Below are positions 9,156 to 18,558 of a stretch of 64,000 bases of DNA, piece after piece. Below the pieces are notes generated by a model. The model saw only the letters and a program-made list of their open reading frames with translations, was not told where the DNA came from and did not search any database. The translations under genes were made by a program, and so were the position numbers. The stretch spans positions 1 through 64,000 of the forward strand of contig NZ_SLXQ01000022.1 of assembly GCF_004340875.1 (NCBI RefSeq). Reading direction: 5' to 3'. Each line of letters begins with the position of its first letter. Within the stretch, counting starts at the first letter, position 1. This DNA is from Tamaricihabitans halophyticus. GTDB lineage: Bacteria > Actinomycetota > Actinomycetes > Mycobacteriales > Pseudonocardiaceae.

Positions 9156-10484
9156 CTAGGAGAAGAACTCCGGGACATTGAGTGGTCCGCCAGCGGTGTT
9201 GAACTCCTCGTGTACCGCGGCTCGCAGGGCATCGTCGGCAAGATAGTCGGCGACGGTCAGGGCGAGCCCGAGCGAGCCGTCGACAACCGCGCGGTCCCCG
9301 GCAGCTGAACCGGCCGCGGCGGCGAAATCGCTGGTGTGCAAGGCAATCTCGGGTTCGGATACCGCGATCATCGGGTGGATGGCCGGCATGCGGTAGCTCA
9401 GATTGCCCAGGTCGGTGGAACCGGTGAGATATTCGGGCACGATTCCCGAGGGCAGCGGCTGCCGGCCGGTTGGCCGCTGATTGACCGCCCACCGACCAGC
9501 CAGCGCGTGATTGAACCTGATCGGTAGGTACGCCGGCTGCTGATCCCAGGAGAGCTCGAATCCGCATCCGGTCAGCTCCGCCGCGCCGCGCGCGATCCGG
9601 GCTAGCCGGTCGGCCAGGTCCCGTAGCGTTTCCGGTCTGGCGGACCGCAGATAGAACAACACGGCCGCGCGCTCGGGAACCACGTTCGGCCGCGCGCCAC
9701 CGTCAGTGAACACACCGTGCACGCGATCACTTGGCGGCAGATGCTGGCGCAAGGCCGCCACGCCTTGGTAGGCGGCCACCGCGGCGTCCAGCGCATTGCG
9801 ACCCATGAAGGGCTGCGCGGCCGCATGCGCGCTGACCCCATGAAAGACCATCTCCAGCTGACGACGTCCGAGAAACGGGTGGGTCGCGATGTCGTGGGTG
9901 AACGGATGCAGCATCACCACCGCGTCCACATCGTCGAATATCCCCGCGCGGGCCAGGGTTTCCTTACCTCCCCCGCCTTCCTCAGCCGGGGTGCCGATCA
10001 GCGAGATACGCCCGCCGAGCTGGTCGGCTAGCGGAGCGGCGCCGAGGAAGCCGCCGAGCGCCGTGGCGCAGATGATGTTGTGTCCGCAGCCGTGTCCGAT
10101 CCCCGGCAGCGCGTCGTACTCGGCGAGCACGGCGATATGTGGCCCAGCCGTACCAGCGCTGGCCAGCAAAGCCGTGTCCAAACCGCCGATACCGATACGC
10201 GCCGGATATCCCGCGTCGGCAAGCCGTTGCGCGAGCGCGGCGACGGACCGGTGTTCGGCGAACGCGACCTCGGGATTGGCGTGCAGCTCCTGGCTCAGCT
10301 CCACCAGCGTCGAACGCTGACCGTGCACGTACTCGCTGACCGCGCCGCGCAGCTCGTCCGGGGCGCCCGCGTACGGCGATTCGATCGGCTCGGCGGCTTC
10401 GATCAGCCGCAGCGTTTCGGTGTTCAGCGCGCGTAGATAACCGCTGTCCGGTGGCACGGGAACTATGTGATCGTCGGCGCTCAT
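9156..10484 (-). CDS. M20D amidohydrolase (AbgB/aminoacylase-like)
   Basis: A 442-aa metallo-amidohydrolase. Metal-site motifs are in order: GHGCGHNI (Cys/His), PAEEGGGG (Glu pair, one being the general base), MLHPF (His) and a late LHTSDF (His). The lid domain lies between about 240 and 350. The family includes AbgB, which cleaves p-aminobenzoyl-glutamate, and N-acyl-amino-acid hydrolases. It is the first gene of the operon with AbgT and MFS, so it probably hydrolyses what AbgT imports, in the cytoplasm. Confidence 0.85.
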   Translation of the reverse strand: MSADDHIVPVPPDSGYLRALNTETLRLIEAAEPIESPYAGAPDELRGAVSEYVHGQRSTLVELSQELHANPEVAFAEHRSVAALAQRLADAGYPARIGIGGLDTALLASAGTAGPHIAVLAEYDALPGIGHGCGHNIICATALGGFLGAAPLADQLGGRISLIGTPAEEGGGGKETLARAGIFDDVDAVVMLHPFTHDIATHPFLGRRQLEMVFHGVSAHAAAQPFMGRNALDAAVAAYQGVAALRQHLPPSDRVHGVFTDGGARPNVVPERAAVLFYLRSARPETLRDLADRLARIARGAAELTGCGFELSWDQQPAYLPIRFNHALAGRWAVNQRPTGRQPLPSGIVPEYLTGSTDLGNLSYRMPAIHPMIAVSEPEIALHTSDFAAAAGSAAGDRAVVDGSLGLALTVADYLADDALRAAVHEEFNTAGGPLNVPEFFS

Positions 10485-10546
10485 GGGCGCACTCTAATGT
10501 CCGATTACCCCGATTGACACCAGTTCCCACGGGTTGCGCACGAGAG

Positions 10547-11401
10547 CTATGGAATGATCCCGAATCGGCGGGCGGCCCGGACCGCTTCGACACGGTTGCG
10601 CGTGTCGAGTTTGCGCATCGCGTGCTTCAGGTAGGCCTTGACGGTGGACGGGACCACCCCGAGCCGTTCAGCGATCTCCGCGTTGGTCAACCCGCACGCC
10701 GCCTGCGCGAGCACGTCCACTTCCCGCCGGGACAGCACCGGCGCGGACATGTGCTCGGTCGACGTGCGCTGGCCAGGAACCCGCGCGCACAGCCGCTCAA
10801 GGCGTTCGCGCAGCGCGACGTCCGAGACGGTCGCCGCGATCGCCCGCAGCTCCGCGTAGACATCGCGCAGTTCCTCCTGCGCGCCAGCAAGGCTGTCGGT
10901 CGAGGTCAACTCCGCGACTCGGCGGTTCACCTCGTCGGCGACCAGCAATTCCGCCTCGAACCCCCGCACCGCGCGCTGCGCGGCCGCGACGACATCGTCG
11001 CCGAACGAGACCGGGGTGCGCAGTGCCCCGTAGAGCACCGCGCGGGGTTTGCCACGTGGCGCGATCGGCAACGCGAGCACGGCACGCAGGTTGGCCGCCG
11101 CGACATGCCAGTCGTAGTGGTGGGTGATGCCGCCGGCACATTCGTAGTCGACAACGGTCGCCGGGCGAACCATCGCCAGCACCTTGCCACCGAGACCAGT
11201 CCCGGCGACGACGCCAAGCCCGGCCAGCGGTTCCATGCCGTCCCCGGAGAACGTATCGATCAGCACGTGTTCGTACTGCCGTACCGAACTGGTCGCGCTC
11301 ACGCTGCCGCCGAAGGTGACATCCAGTTCGGTCGTATCCCGCACCTGGTGCAGTAGCGCCGCGAACCCATCCTGATCCGGCTGCGGGTCAACGTCGTTCA
11401 C
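10547..11401 (-). CDS. LuxR-family regulator with GAF-like sensor domain
   Basis: A 284-aa protein. The last 60 residues form a LuxR HTH (LSRREVDVLAQAACGLTNAE, then STVKAYLKHAMRKL). Upstream is a GAF-like region (about 15-160) and a short coiled linker. No receiver domain is present, so it is likely a one-component sensor. It sits immediately upstream, on the same strand, of the amidohydrolase-AbgT-MFS operon with a 62-nt gap, and may regulate it or the fadD-like gene behind it. Confidence 0.8.
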   Translation of the reverse strand: MNDVDPQPDQDGFAALLHQVRDTTELDVTFGGSVSATSSVRQYEHVLIDTFSGDGMEPLAGLGVVAGTGLGGKVLAMVRPATVVDYECAGGITHHYDWHVAAANLRAVLALPIAPRGKPRAVLYGALRTPVSFGDDVVAAAQRAVRGFEAELLVADEVNRRVAELTSTDSLAGAQEELRDVYAELRAIAATVSDVALRERLERLCARVPGQRTSTEHMSAPVLSRREVDVLAQAACGLTNAEIAERLGVVPSTVKAYLKHAMRKLDTRNRVEAVRAARRFGIIP

Positions 11402-11444
11402 GGCTGCCTCATCTCACCCATTGGCTTGCCGAACCGCCAAATGG

Positions 11445-13076
11445 TCAAGCCCTGTCGAGCAGGTCCACGGCGACCGCGCGCATTTCCACTTTGCGAACCT
11501 TGCCGGTCACGGTCATCGGGAACTCGTCGACCGTATGCACGTATCGCGGAATCTTATAATGCGCGAGCTGACCCGTACAGAATTCGCGCACTGCCTCGGG
11601 CGTCAATGGCGCAGCACCTTCGCGCATCCGGACCCAGGCCATCAGCTCTTCGCCGTACTTGTCGTCGGGTACCCCGATAACCTGTACGTCCTGGATGTCC
11701 GGATGGGTGTACAGGAACTCCTCGATCTCTCGGGGATAGATGTTCTCGCCGCCCCGGATGACCATGTCCTTGATCCGACCGGTGATATTCAGATAGCCGT
11801 GCTCATCCATCACGCCGATGTCACCGGTGTGCATCCAGCGCGCGGAATCGATCGCCTCGGCGGTTTCCTCGGGCTGGTTCCAGTAGCCGAGCATCACCGA
11901 GTAACCACGGGTACAAAGCTCACCCGGCACGCCACGGGGAACCGTCAGCCCGGTGACCGGATCGATCACCTTGACCTCGAGATGCGGCCCGACCCTGCCG
12001 ACGGTCGAGACGCGGCGCTCGATGGTGTCGTCCGCCCTGGTCTGGGTGGACACAGGCGAGGTCTCGGTCATCCCGTAGCAGATTGCCACCTCGGTCATGC
12101 CCATCCGCTCGATCACCTGTTTCATCACCTCAACCGGGCACGGCGAGCCGGCCATGATCCCGGTGCGCAGGCTCGTCAGGTCGTACTCGCCAAAGTCATC
12201 CTCGGCAAGTTCGGCGATGAACATCGTGGGCACGCCGTACAACGAGGTACATCGCTGCTCGGCAGCCGCCCGGAGAGTGGCTTTTGGTTCGAACGCCGGC
12301 GCGGGAATCACCATGCACGCGCCGTGGCTTGTCGCCGCGAGATTCCCCATAACCATGCCAAAGCAGTGATAGAAGGGCACTGGAATGCAGATCCGGTCCG
12401 CTTCGGAATAGCCACACAGCTCGCCGACAAAGAAACCATTGTTCAGAATATTGTGGTGGCTGAGCGTGGCGCCCTTGGGAAAGCCCGTGGTGCCCGAGGT
12501 GTACTGGATATTGATCGCGTCGTCGGCGGACAGTGTCGCGCCGATCTCCGCCAGCCGTGCGCGATCGGCGCCGCGACCGCGCGCGAGCAAGGCGTCCCAG
12601 TCGCTGCCGCCGATGACCACGACGTGTTCCAGATTCGCGCAACGTGGCCGTACTTCCGCGATCATCGCGGGATAGTCCGACGTTTTGAACTTGTCCCCGC
12701 AGAGCACGGCGCGTACTCCGGCCTGGCCCAGCACGTATTCCAGCTCGTGCGTCCGGTAAGCCGGGTTGATGTTCACCAGCACCGCACCGATCTTGGCGGT
12801 GCCGTACTGCACGAGAGTCCATTCAGCACAGTTCGGCGACCAGATACCAACCCGGTCACCTTTACCGACGCCGAGTTCGAGTAGGCCGAGCGCGACCGCG
12901 TCCACGTCCTCGGCGAACTCGCGATATGTCCAGGCGCGGCCGGTAAAGGTCTCCACGATCGCATCGCGATCGGGAAACGCCGCGACCGTTCGGTCCAAGT
13001 TGGCACCAATGGTGTCGCCGAGCAGCGGGACCTCGGATATGCCTGACGCGTAGCTAATCGCCGTCTCACTCACCAT
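11445..13076 (-). CDS. Acyl-CoA synthetase (FadD/ACSF2 type)
   Basis: A 543-aa AMP-forming ligase. The P-loop [11 protein letters not shown], the YGMTETSPV motif, the [13 protein letters not shown] motif, the [16 protein letters not shown] hinge and a catalytic Lys near the end ([13 protein letters not shown]) are all intact. It would activate medium or long fatty acids to acyl-CoA in the cytoplasm. ATG at 13076 is preferred because GGAGGG lies 9 nt upstream, whereas the ATG at 13085 directly abuts that sequence. The 44-nt gap to the LuxR gene downstream suggests co-transcription. Confidence 0.9.
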   Translation of the reverse strand: MVSETAISYASGISEVPLLGDTIGANLDRTVAAFPDRDAIVETFTGRAWTYREFAEDVDAVALGLLELGVGKGDRVGIWSPNCAEWTLVQYGTAKIGAVLVNINPAYRTHELEYVLGQAGVRAVLCGDKFKTSDYPAMIAEVRPRCANLEHVVVIGGSDWDALLARGRGADRARLAEIGATLSADDAINIQYTSGTTGFPKGATLSHHNILNNGFFVGELCGYSEADRICIPVPFYHCFGMVMGNLAATSHGACMVIPAPAFEPKATLRAAAEQRCTSLYGVPTMFIAELAEDDFGEYDLTSLRTGIMAGSPCPVEVMKQVIERMGMTEVAICYGMTETSPVSTQTRADDTIERRVSTVGRVGPHLEVKVIDPVTGLTVPRGVPGELCTRGYSVMLGYWNQPEETAEAIDSARWMHTGDIGVMDEHGYLNITGRIKDMVIRGGENIYPREIEEFLYTHPDIQDVQVIGVPDDKYGEELMAWVRMREGAAPLTPEAVREFCTGQLAHYKIPRYVHTVDEFPMTVTGKVRKVEMRAVAVDLLDRA

Positions 13077-13386
13077 GGGTCGCATCCCTCCATTGCCGAT
13101 GCGCTGGAACCCGCACTATCGCCCTGGTCAGCGCGGGACGGCAATCCCCCTACCTACTAAAGGAGGTATCTACCGCGACCGTTCAGCGGACATACCTAAA
13201 GTGATGACTACACCACATAATGTGCTCGACCAGTAGTCGAGCTTGCCCACTGTTGCTACCGTAGCCGGGCAGTTGACCACCGTCCACGGAGCGATTTCGT
13301 GCTGAAACCAGCCCTGGCCTTGATTGCCGCAGCCCACGGCTGATCGACTCACCGGAGTTTGATCACATAATCAAGGACGACACAGC
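13077..13386. promoter_or_regulatory. Divergent intergenic region of the FadD-like gene and EACC1
   Basis: This 310-bp gene-free stretch must hold both divergent promoters. It contains a perfect 7-bp hairpin with a 5-nt loop (GCTCGAC/GTCGAGC, 13224-13242). It also has a strong AAAGGAGGT sequence near 13157 with no start codon at a usable distance. No clear -10/-35 pair or gene is recognised. Confidence 0.35.
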
Positions 13387-13797
13387 ATGCATACAGCGCA
13401 AGTCGCGATCCGGATCGACCATCCGGCGACGGGCGAACCAGTGGACACCGAAGAGGAGCTTCGGCAACTACTCGCCTGGTTTCGCTATGAGGACGCGTTT
13501 CGCGGCCAGGTGCGACTCGACACCTTGCCCACCACGCCGCACCAGATGGGTGCCGGCTGGGTGGATGCCATTGTCGGTGGCGTGTCCAGCGGCGCCGCGG
13601 GCGCGCTTGTCGCTTCCGTGATCGCCTGGGTGGAACGTCGGCGTACCCGTGACAAGGGCGGCGCCGTCACCATCGAATTCAGCACGGACGACGGTAAACA
13701 ACTGCGGCTCAGCTGCGACTCGACCACCGCGGCCGCCGAGCTCCTCGACCAGGTGCGCACTTTCTTCGATGACCCGAACGTCGGCGCGGACGAGTAA
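13387..13797 (+). CDS. EACC1 (effector-associated constant component 1) protein
   Basis: A 136-aa protein with the EACC1 layout. An N-terminal alpha/beta part ends in TEEELRQLLAWFRYEDAFRG and LDTLPTTPHQMGAGWVDAIV. One glycine/alanine-rich membrane-like helix follows (about 60-82), then an Arg-rich stop (ERRRTR) and a C-terminal beta-alpha segment (TIEFSTDDGKQLRL). EACC1 was named in comparative-genomic work on bacterial conflict systems as a small invariant partner of varied effectors. AAGGA lies 9 nt upstream of the ATG. The effector gene follows after 2 nt. Its likely role is coupling a signal to the protease at the membrane; the biochemistry is unknown. Confidence 0.8.
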   Translation: MHTAQVAIRIDHPATGEPVDTEEELRQLLAWFRYEDAFRGQVRLDTLPTTPHQMGAGWVDAIVGGVSSGAAGALVASVIAWVERRRTRDKGGAVTIEFSTDDGKQLRLSCDSTTAAAELLDQVRTFFDDPNVGADE

Positions 13798-13799
13798 CC

Positions 13800-15269
13800 A
13801 TGGTCGCCCCGGAACCACCCACCTTGCCGCGCGCCGAGCTGTCCCGCGCCCTGCTCGTCGGATCCAGTCGGTTCCACGACGACACGATGCACGACCTTCC
13901 GGCCGTGGCCCGCAACATGACCGCGCTGCACACCGCGTTCACGCATCCCGAAGCGGGAGTGTTTCACCCGGAGCGCTGCGCCGTGCTGCACAATCCGGGA
14001 AATCCGCGTCAGTTCATCGAGGCTGTCCGGAGTACAGCCAGACAAGCCCAGGACCTGTTGCTCATCTACTACGCGGGGCACGGGATCCGACACGAAATCC
14101 GGGACGATCTGTACCTCGGGCTACCGGATACCGACCCGTACATTCTGGACGGCACCGCGGTCCCCGTCGAGTGGATCAGGGAGCAGTTCAGCAACTCGCC
14201 AGCTCGCACCAAGGTACTCATTCTCGATTGCTGCCATTCCGGGATGGCGCTGACCACCGGCTGGATGTCCACGGACACCATCGCGCGGCGTGATATCGAT
14301 ATTCGCGGGACGGCGGTCATCGCTTCCGCTCCGCCGAACGGTCGATCGAAATCACCACCGGACGCGCGCTATAGCGTGTTCAGCGGCCAGCTGATCCAGC
14401 TGTTGTGCTCCGGCGCTCCCGGCGGTGACCCACTGACGGTCGGACAGTTGTTCAACTCGCTCGGTTCGGCCGTCGCGGAGCATCATCCTGAGCACCCCGC
14501 CCCGCAGGTGAGTACCCGAAACCAGGGCGGCGCGGTGCTGCTGCGGCGGCCGGCCGCTCCGTTCACCGTCGACGAGCCAGTTCAGCCGGGATACCCAACG
14601 TCCCCGGAATACCCCGAATCACCGGCGCATCAGGTCGTCATCGACGAGCCACCGCTGGTGGCAGAGCCTGCTCACTTCGACGAGCCAGCGCCGCCGTTGG
14701 CGGCTACCGACCAGCCTCAGTCGAACAGCCAGCTTCCCGCCGTCGAGCCGATGGCCCCGCTACGGGTCGCTGCCCCACCTGTGGTCTGGGTTTCCACGGC
14801 GGTCGGGATCCTGTTGCGCGGCGTGCTGCTGTTTTCCTTGGCTGTCTGTTTCGGCACCTTCGTGGGCGGCGCCTTCGGCGAATCTTCCGGCGGCAAGAGC
14901 ACGGGTAGCCAGTTGGCCGCTTCGACGGTGTTCTTCGTGCTGAGTGTGGTGTGCGCGGCGCTCCTTTTCCTGCGTCGCTGGTGGTTGGTCCGCCGGTTCG
15001 GCGGACCACTACCGCTACGGGCGCATTATCCAAACCTGGTTTATCGATTCACCACCAGCGTTCGCTTCCGGCTACTGCTGTTCGGCACCGCGGTCGTGTC
15101 TGGCTGGACCGGGGTCAACCTGTTGAGCGGCCAGATCGTTGGCTTCGCGGACGACTCCACCGCCTATACGGATCTCTCGCTGTACACGGTTACCGTGGCG
15201 CTCAGCTTCGAACTCGCGATCGTTGCCTGCTACGGGTTGTTCCGCTCGTTTTGGTGGGGCCGGCGCTAG
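13800..15269 (+). CDS. Caspase-like protease with four-helix membrane anchor, EACC1-associated
   Basis: A 489-aa protein. Residues 1-255 are a peptidase C14 (caspase/metacaspase) domain with catalytic His94 (YYAGHG) and Cys145 (LDCCHSG). A Pro/Glu-rich linker follows (about 256-326). Four hydrophobic segments (about 335-358, 372-392, 423-445 and 460-482) end the protein. It starts 2 nt after the EACC1 stop, so the two are translationally linked. Caspase-type effectors cleave after acidic or basic residues and often trigger cell death. Here the protease would be held at the inner membrane facing the cytoplasm. Whether it acts in phage defence or development is not shown by the sequence. Confidence 0.85.
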   Translation: MVAPEPPTLPRAELSRALLVGSSRFHDDTMHDLPAVARNMTALHTAFTHPEAGVFHPERCAVLHNPGNPRQFIEAVRSTARQAQDLLLIYYAGHGIRHEIRDDLYLGLPDTDPYILDGTAVPVEWIREQFSNSPARTKVLILDCCHSGMALTTGWMSTDTIARRDIDIRGTAVIASAPPNGRSKSPPDARYSVFSGQLIQLLCSGAPGGDPLTVGQLFNSLGSAVAEHHPEHPAPQVSTRNQGGAVLLRRPAAPFTVDEPVQPGYPTSPEYPESPAHQVVIDEPPLVAEPAHFDEPAPPLAATDQPQSNSQLPAVEPMAPLRVAAPPVVWVSTAVGILLRGVLLFSLAVCFGTFVGGAFGESSGGKSTGSQLAASTVFFVLSVVCAALLFLRRWWLVRRFGGPLPLRAHYPNLVYRFTTSVRFRLLLFGTAVVSGWTGVNLLSGQIVGFADDSTAYTDLSLYTVTVALSFELAIVACYGLFRSFWWGRR

Positions 15270-15276
15270 TCTCGCT

Positions 15277-15915
15277 TCACGGTGTCCACACCATGGTCTG
15301 CTGGTGCACCCGTCGCCCCTGGTAACGCAACCCGGGCACCGGCGGGGTCGGGCCGTGCGGGACGAAGCCCATCCTGCTGAAGAAGCGTACGGCCCGGACG
15401 TTCTCGGTCAGGGTTTGTAGATAGCAGCCGGGCGAATCGAGCTCCCTGAGCCGCCGCTGCCAGTGGGCGAGCAGACCTTCCGCGGCACCGGTTCCGCGCG
15501 CCGCTGGGGCAACGTTGATATGCAAATGCGCCGGCCAGCGACGATCGTTGAGCTCCCCGGACTTGGGCTGGCGCCGGATCGCCGCCGATAGCGAATCCGC
15601 CATCGCGCGCGCGAAGAACCGCACGGGACCACGCCGCAGGATCAACCGGTGATCCTTGATGGCTTGGGCCATCAGCTTGTCCTCGCCGGGGAACTTCGCA
15701 CCGTCCACACAGCCGGTCAGGTACCCGACCAGTGCACCGTCGCGCACCGCGACGAACAACGACTCCGGTTCCAACTCGAGATACGGTTCCAAGTAGATCG
15801 CCGCTTCGGATTCCGGGTGCCCCCACAGCGATTCGGTTGGCGAACCCTCGCCCGCGACGCGGAACAACCGGCGCAACTCGGCATGGTCGGCCTCGGTCAC
15901 CGCACGAATCTCCAC
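15277..15915 (-). CDS. GNAT acetyltransferase
   Basis: A 212-aa GCN5-related N-acetyltransferase. Motif A is visible as LHINVAPAARGTGAAEGLL (pyrophosphate loop RGTGAA), followed by motif B (NVRAVRFFSRMGF). The N-terminal half carries family strands (VRDGALVGYLTG). The acceptor substrate cannot be predicted. It ends convergently 7 nt from the caspase gene and stands just downstream of the methyltransferase gene on the same strand. Confidence 0.85.
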   Translation of the reverse strand: MEIRAVTEADHAELRRLFRVAGEGSPTESLWGHPESEAAIYLEPYLELEPESLFVAVRDGALVGYLTGCVDGAKFPGEDKLMAQAIKDHRLILRRGPVRFFARAMADSLSAAIRRQPKSGELNDRRWPAHLHINVAPAARGTGAAEGLLAHWQRRLRELDSPGCYLQTLTENVRAVRFFSRMGFVPHGPTPPVPGLRYQGRRVHQQTMVWTP

Positions 15916-15930
15916 AATGCCCGCCCTACG

Positions 15931-16695
15931 CTACCTACCCGCGACAATCAGCCGAAATCCGGCATCCCACTCATCGAGCGCAAACAGCGCGCGATGTCGA
16001 TCGTACCAACGGCCACTGTCCAGATCGGCCCGTAGCCGCCGCAGACCGCGTTCTACCGCTTGTGGATCGGTCTGCGCGAGCGCCGAGCAGGATCGCCGGA
16101 CCCGGTCGTCCAGGTATGCCGCGGGACGGCGCCAGTACGCGGGGAAGACACCATCGTTGTGATCCCACGGCACCGGCACGGGCGTAACACTGTCCGCGCC
16201 CAACACATCCGCGATATCGGTGGCGGACGGCCGGCCACGCTCGAGTTCCGCGATTTCCGGAACGTATTCCCGCACGAACCAGAAATCCGCGTGCCGCCGC
16301 GTGTCGTAGGCGAGCACCACCTGGCGTGCGGCGATCCGACGCAGCTCAGCCAGCCCGCGCCGCCAGTCCGACCAGTGGTGCACGGTAAGTACGGCAAGGG
16401 CGGCATCGCTGGCGTCGTTGCCGAGCGGCAGGGCCTCGGCGCGCCCGCGCACCGCCAGGCACGTGTCGGCCGCGCGCTGCCGGATCATCTCGCGGGCTGG
16501 CTCAATCGCGAGCACCGTCCGGCCTGCTGGCTCGTAGGAACCCGTGCCGGCGCCCACATTGATCACCGAATCGGCATCGCAGAGCGCATCGTTTATGGCG
16601 GCCATCCACCGTGGATCGGTGCGCCTGCCGATGGCGTAGCCAACACCGATGTCGTCGTAGAGTTCAGCGTGCGGCACGATCCCTCCGCCCATCAT
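15931..16695 (-). CDS. Class I SAM-dependent methyltransferase
   Basis: About 254 aa. The SAM-binding motif INVGAGTGSYEP is followed by the acidic strand end (VLAIEP) and a motif IV-like stretch (ALAVLTVHHW). Two ATGs (16695, 16692) overlap the LysR stop as TGATG. A GTG at 16677 preceded by GGAGGG is an alternative start that matches the usual short N-terminus (xLYDDIG). Translation is coupled to the LysR gene. The substrate is unknown. Confidence 0.8.
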   Translation of the reverse strand: MMGGGIVPHAELYDDIGVGYAIGRRTDPRWMAAINDALCDADSVINVGAGTGSYEPAGRTVLAIEPAREMIRQRAADTCLAVRGRAEALPLGNDASDAALAVLTVHHWSDWRRGLAELRRIAARQVVLAYDTRRHADFWFVREYVPEIAELERGRPSATDIADVLGADSVTPVPVPWDHNDGVFPAYWRRPAAYLDDRVRRSCSALAQTDPQAVERGLRRLRADLDSGRWYDRHRALFALDEWDAGFRLIVAGR

Positions 16696-17570
16696 CACTG
16701 GCCGAGGCTGGCGAAGAAAGCGTCTCGCTCCGCCGAACTGGCGTGTTGTGGCCACAGCGCATGCATGGGCGCATAGGTCGGTGGTCGCAGCTCGATGACC
16801 CGCGCCTTGCCGTCGGCCGCCGGTCCAGCTTGCGCGGTCACGAAGGCGATATGCGCGGTGCCCACAACGGCGGTCACCGGAGGCGTGCCCTGGATCGGGT
16901 TGCGATAGGTGCGCGGTTCGAATCCGGCCTGCCGGCAGTGTTCGATGAGCAGATCGGTATAGCCGGATCTGCCGGGATGCCCCCAAACCACAATGGACTC
17001 GCCGGCCAACTCGGCTAACTGAACGGAATCCCGATCGGCGAGGCGGTGCTCGGCCGCCACCGCGATACGCAGCCGATGCTGGGTCACCGTACTGCGGGCG
17101 AGGCCCTGCTCGGCCGGCATTGCTCGGCACAGCCCAAGGTCGAGCTCACCGGCCAGCAGTTGCTCGGTGAGCTCGCCCGGGTAACGCTGGTTGACCTGAG
17201 TAGCAAGTTCCTGGTTCGTGGTACGCACTTGCTGTAGCAGTGCGGTGACCTCGTCACCGGTGATCGCCGGGGTGTGCCCGATCCGCAGCGTCTCCGTCTC
17301 ACCGCGCCCGATCCGGCGGGCGCGCTGCACCGCCGAACTGGCCAGCCCGTGCAGCACCCGAGCGTCGGTGATCAGCGACTGTCCGGCGGGCAGCACGGTC
17401 ACGAGATTGCCGCCACGGTCAAGTAGCTCAACCCCGACTTCCCGCTCCAACGCGCGGATCGAACTGGACAGCGCCTGCTGGGACAGGTGCAGTCGCCCAG
17501 CCGCTCGGGTGAAGCTCCCCTCCTCGGCCACGGCGATGAGATGTGCGAGCTTGTGCAGATCCAGACCCAT
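16695..17570 (-). CDS. LysR-family transcriptional regulator
   Basis: A 291-aa protein. The N-terminal winged HTH reads LIAVAEEGSFTRAAGRLHLS and is followed by a two-lobe effector domain. ATG at 17570 with GAGG upstream was chosen; the longer frame adds residues without LysR character. Its stop overlaps the methyltransferase start. It lies downstream of the SDR gene on the same strand, so either may be a target. Confidence 0.88.
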   Translation of the reverse strand: MGLDLHKLAHLIAVAEEGSFTRAAGRLHLSQQALSSSIRALEREVGVELLDRGGNLVTVLPAGQSLITDARVLHGLASSAVQRARRIGRGETETLRIGHTPAITGDEVTALLQQVRTTNQELATQVNQRYPGELTEQLLAGELDLGLCRAMPAEQGLARSTVTQHRLRIAVAAEHRLADRDSVQLAELAGESIVVWGHPGRSGYTDLLIEHCRQAGFEPRTYRNPIQGTPPVTAVVGTAHIAFVTAQAGPAADGKARVIELRPPTYAPMHALWPQHASSAERDAFFASLGQ

Positions 17571-17641
17571 TGCACCTCGAGTGTTCGCGGTTCCCGCCGT
17601 GCCGGCGAGGCTAGTCACCTGCCACCGTACGCACCTTCCGG

Positions 17642-18394
17642 CTATCGGGTCGTGTAACCGCCGTTCGGGAACATGGTCTGCCCGGTGAACCACCAACCAT
17701 CCGTGGCAAGGAACTCAATGATCGGCGCGATATCCGCGATCTGGGTGAGCTGATTGCCCATAGCTTGCGATTTGTGGAACTCCACCCGTTCCGGGGTCTC
17801 CTGTGGGTAGAAGAACGGGGTGTCCATCGGTCCCGGTGCGACGGTGTTCACCGAGATACCCCGATCGGCGAACTCCTTGGCCGCGGCCCGGGTGAAATGC
17901 TCCAGCGGTGCTTTTCCGCCCGCGTAGGTGGCATAACCGTCAGTGAAAGCCGCCAGCAGGGACGTACCCAAGCTGATGATCTTGCCGTGGTCGTTCAGCC
18001 GTCGCCCGGCTTCCTGGATGAAGAAGTACGCTGCCTTGGCGTTGATCCCGAACATCCGGTCGTACTCGTCCTCAGTGGTCTCCAGGATCGGTTTGCGCAA
18101 CACCATTCCGGTGGTGTTGATCGCGATGTCCACGCCACCAAAGCTGTCCACGGCGACGTCGAACAGCCGCCGGACGTCGGCTACCTGGGTCAGGTCACCT
18201 TGCGCGGCAACTGCTTGCGCGCCGGCCGCGCGCACCTCGCTGACGGTCCGGTCGGCGTCGTCGGCCGAGGAATCGCTGTGGTAATGCACCACGACGTTCG
18301 CGCCGGACTGGCCGAGCCGAGTGCTCAGCAGACCGCCGAGGTTCTTCGCGCCGCCGCCGATCACGACGACTTTGTTCCGCACCGCGTCAGACAT
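17642..18394 (-). CDS. SDR-family oxidoreductase
   Basis: A 250-aa short-chain dehydrogenase. It has a cofactor loop GGGAKNLGG (a TGxxxGxG variant), NTTG in place of NNAG, catalytic Tyr-x-x-x-Lys (YATYAGGK) with Ser upstream (SLGTS), and a family tail (NTVAPGPMDTPF). It is cytoplasmic and NAD(P)-dependent. The motif YAGGK is a slight variant of the usual YxASK. Substrate unknown. Confidence 0.88.
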   Translation of the reverse strand: MSDAVRNKVVVIGGGAKNLGGLLSTRLGQSGANVVVHYHSDSSADDADRTVSEVRAAGAQAVAAQGDLTQVADVRRLFDVAVDSFGGVDIAINTTGMVLRKPILETTEDEYDRMFGINAKAAYFFIQEAGRRLNDHGKIISLGTSLLAAFTDGYATYAGGKAPLEHFTRAAAKEFADRGISVNTVAPGPMDTPFFYPQETPERVEFHKSQAMGNQLTQIADIAPIIEFLATDGWWFTGQTMFPNGGYTTR

Positions 18395-18558
18395 ATTCCC
18401 CTGCTTCCGTGTCTCGTCAGGTCCACAATCGACCGTCGATTGGCCGACGATTCGACTCTAGGAAACGAACCCGGCACGAGAGAAACAGAACTCTGCTGTA
18501 GCCCCACAAGAAGGACTGATACCCCGTGGTTACCGCCAGCTCGATGACCTCGCTGCGG

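Noticed and set aside
11421-12884. 487-codon plus-strand frame opposite the FadD-like gene
   Set aside because: The ligase motifs on the minus strand are intact; the plus frame lacks any family pattern.
13156-13175. Strong AAAGGAGGT as a ribosome binding site for a leader peptide
   Set aside because: No ATG, GTG or TTG at usable distance downstream on that strand.
13170-13352. 60-codon minus-strand frame in the divergent spacer before EACC1
   Set aside because: No ribosome binding site, no conserved pattern, and it covers the region that should hold two promoters.
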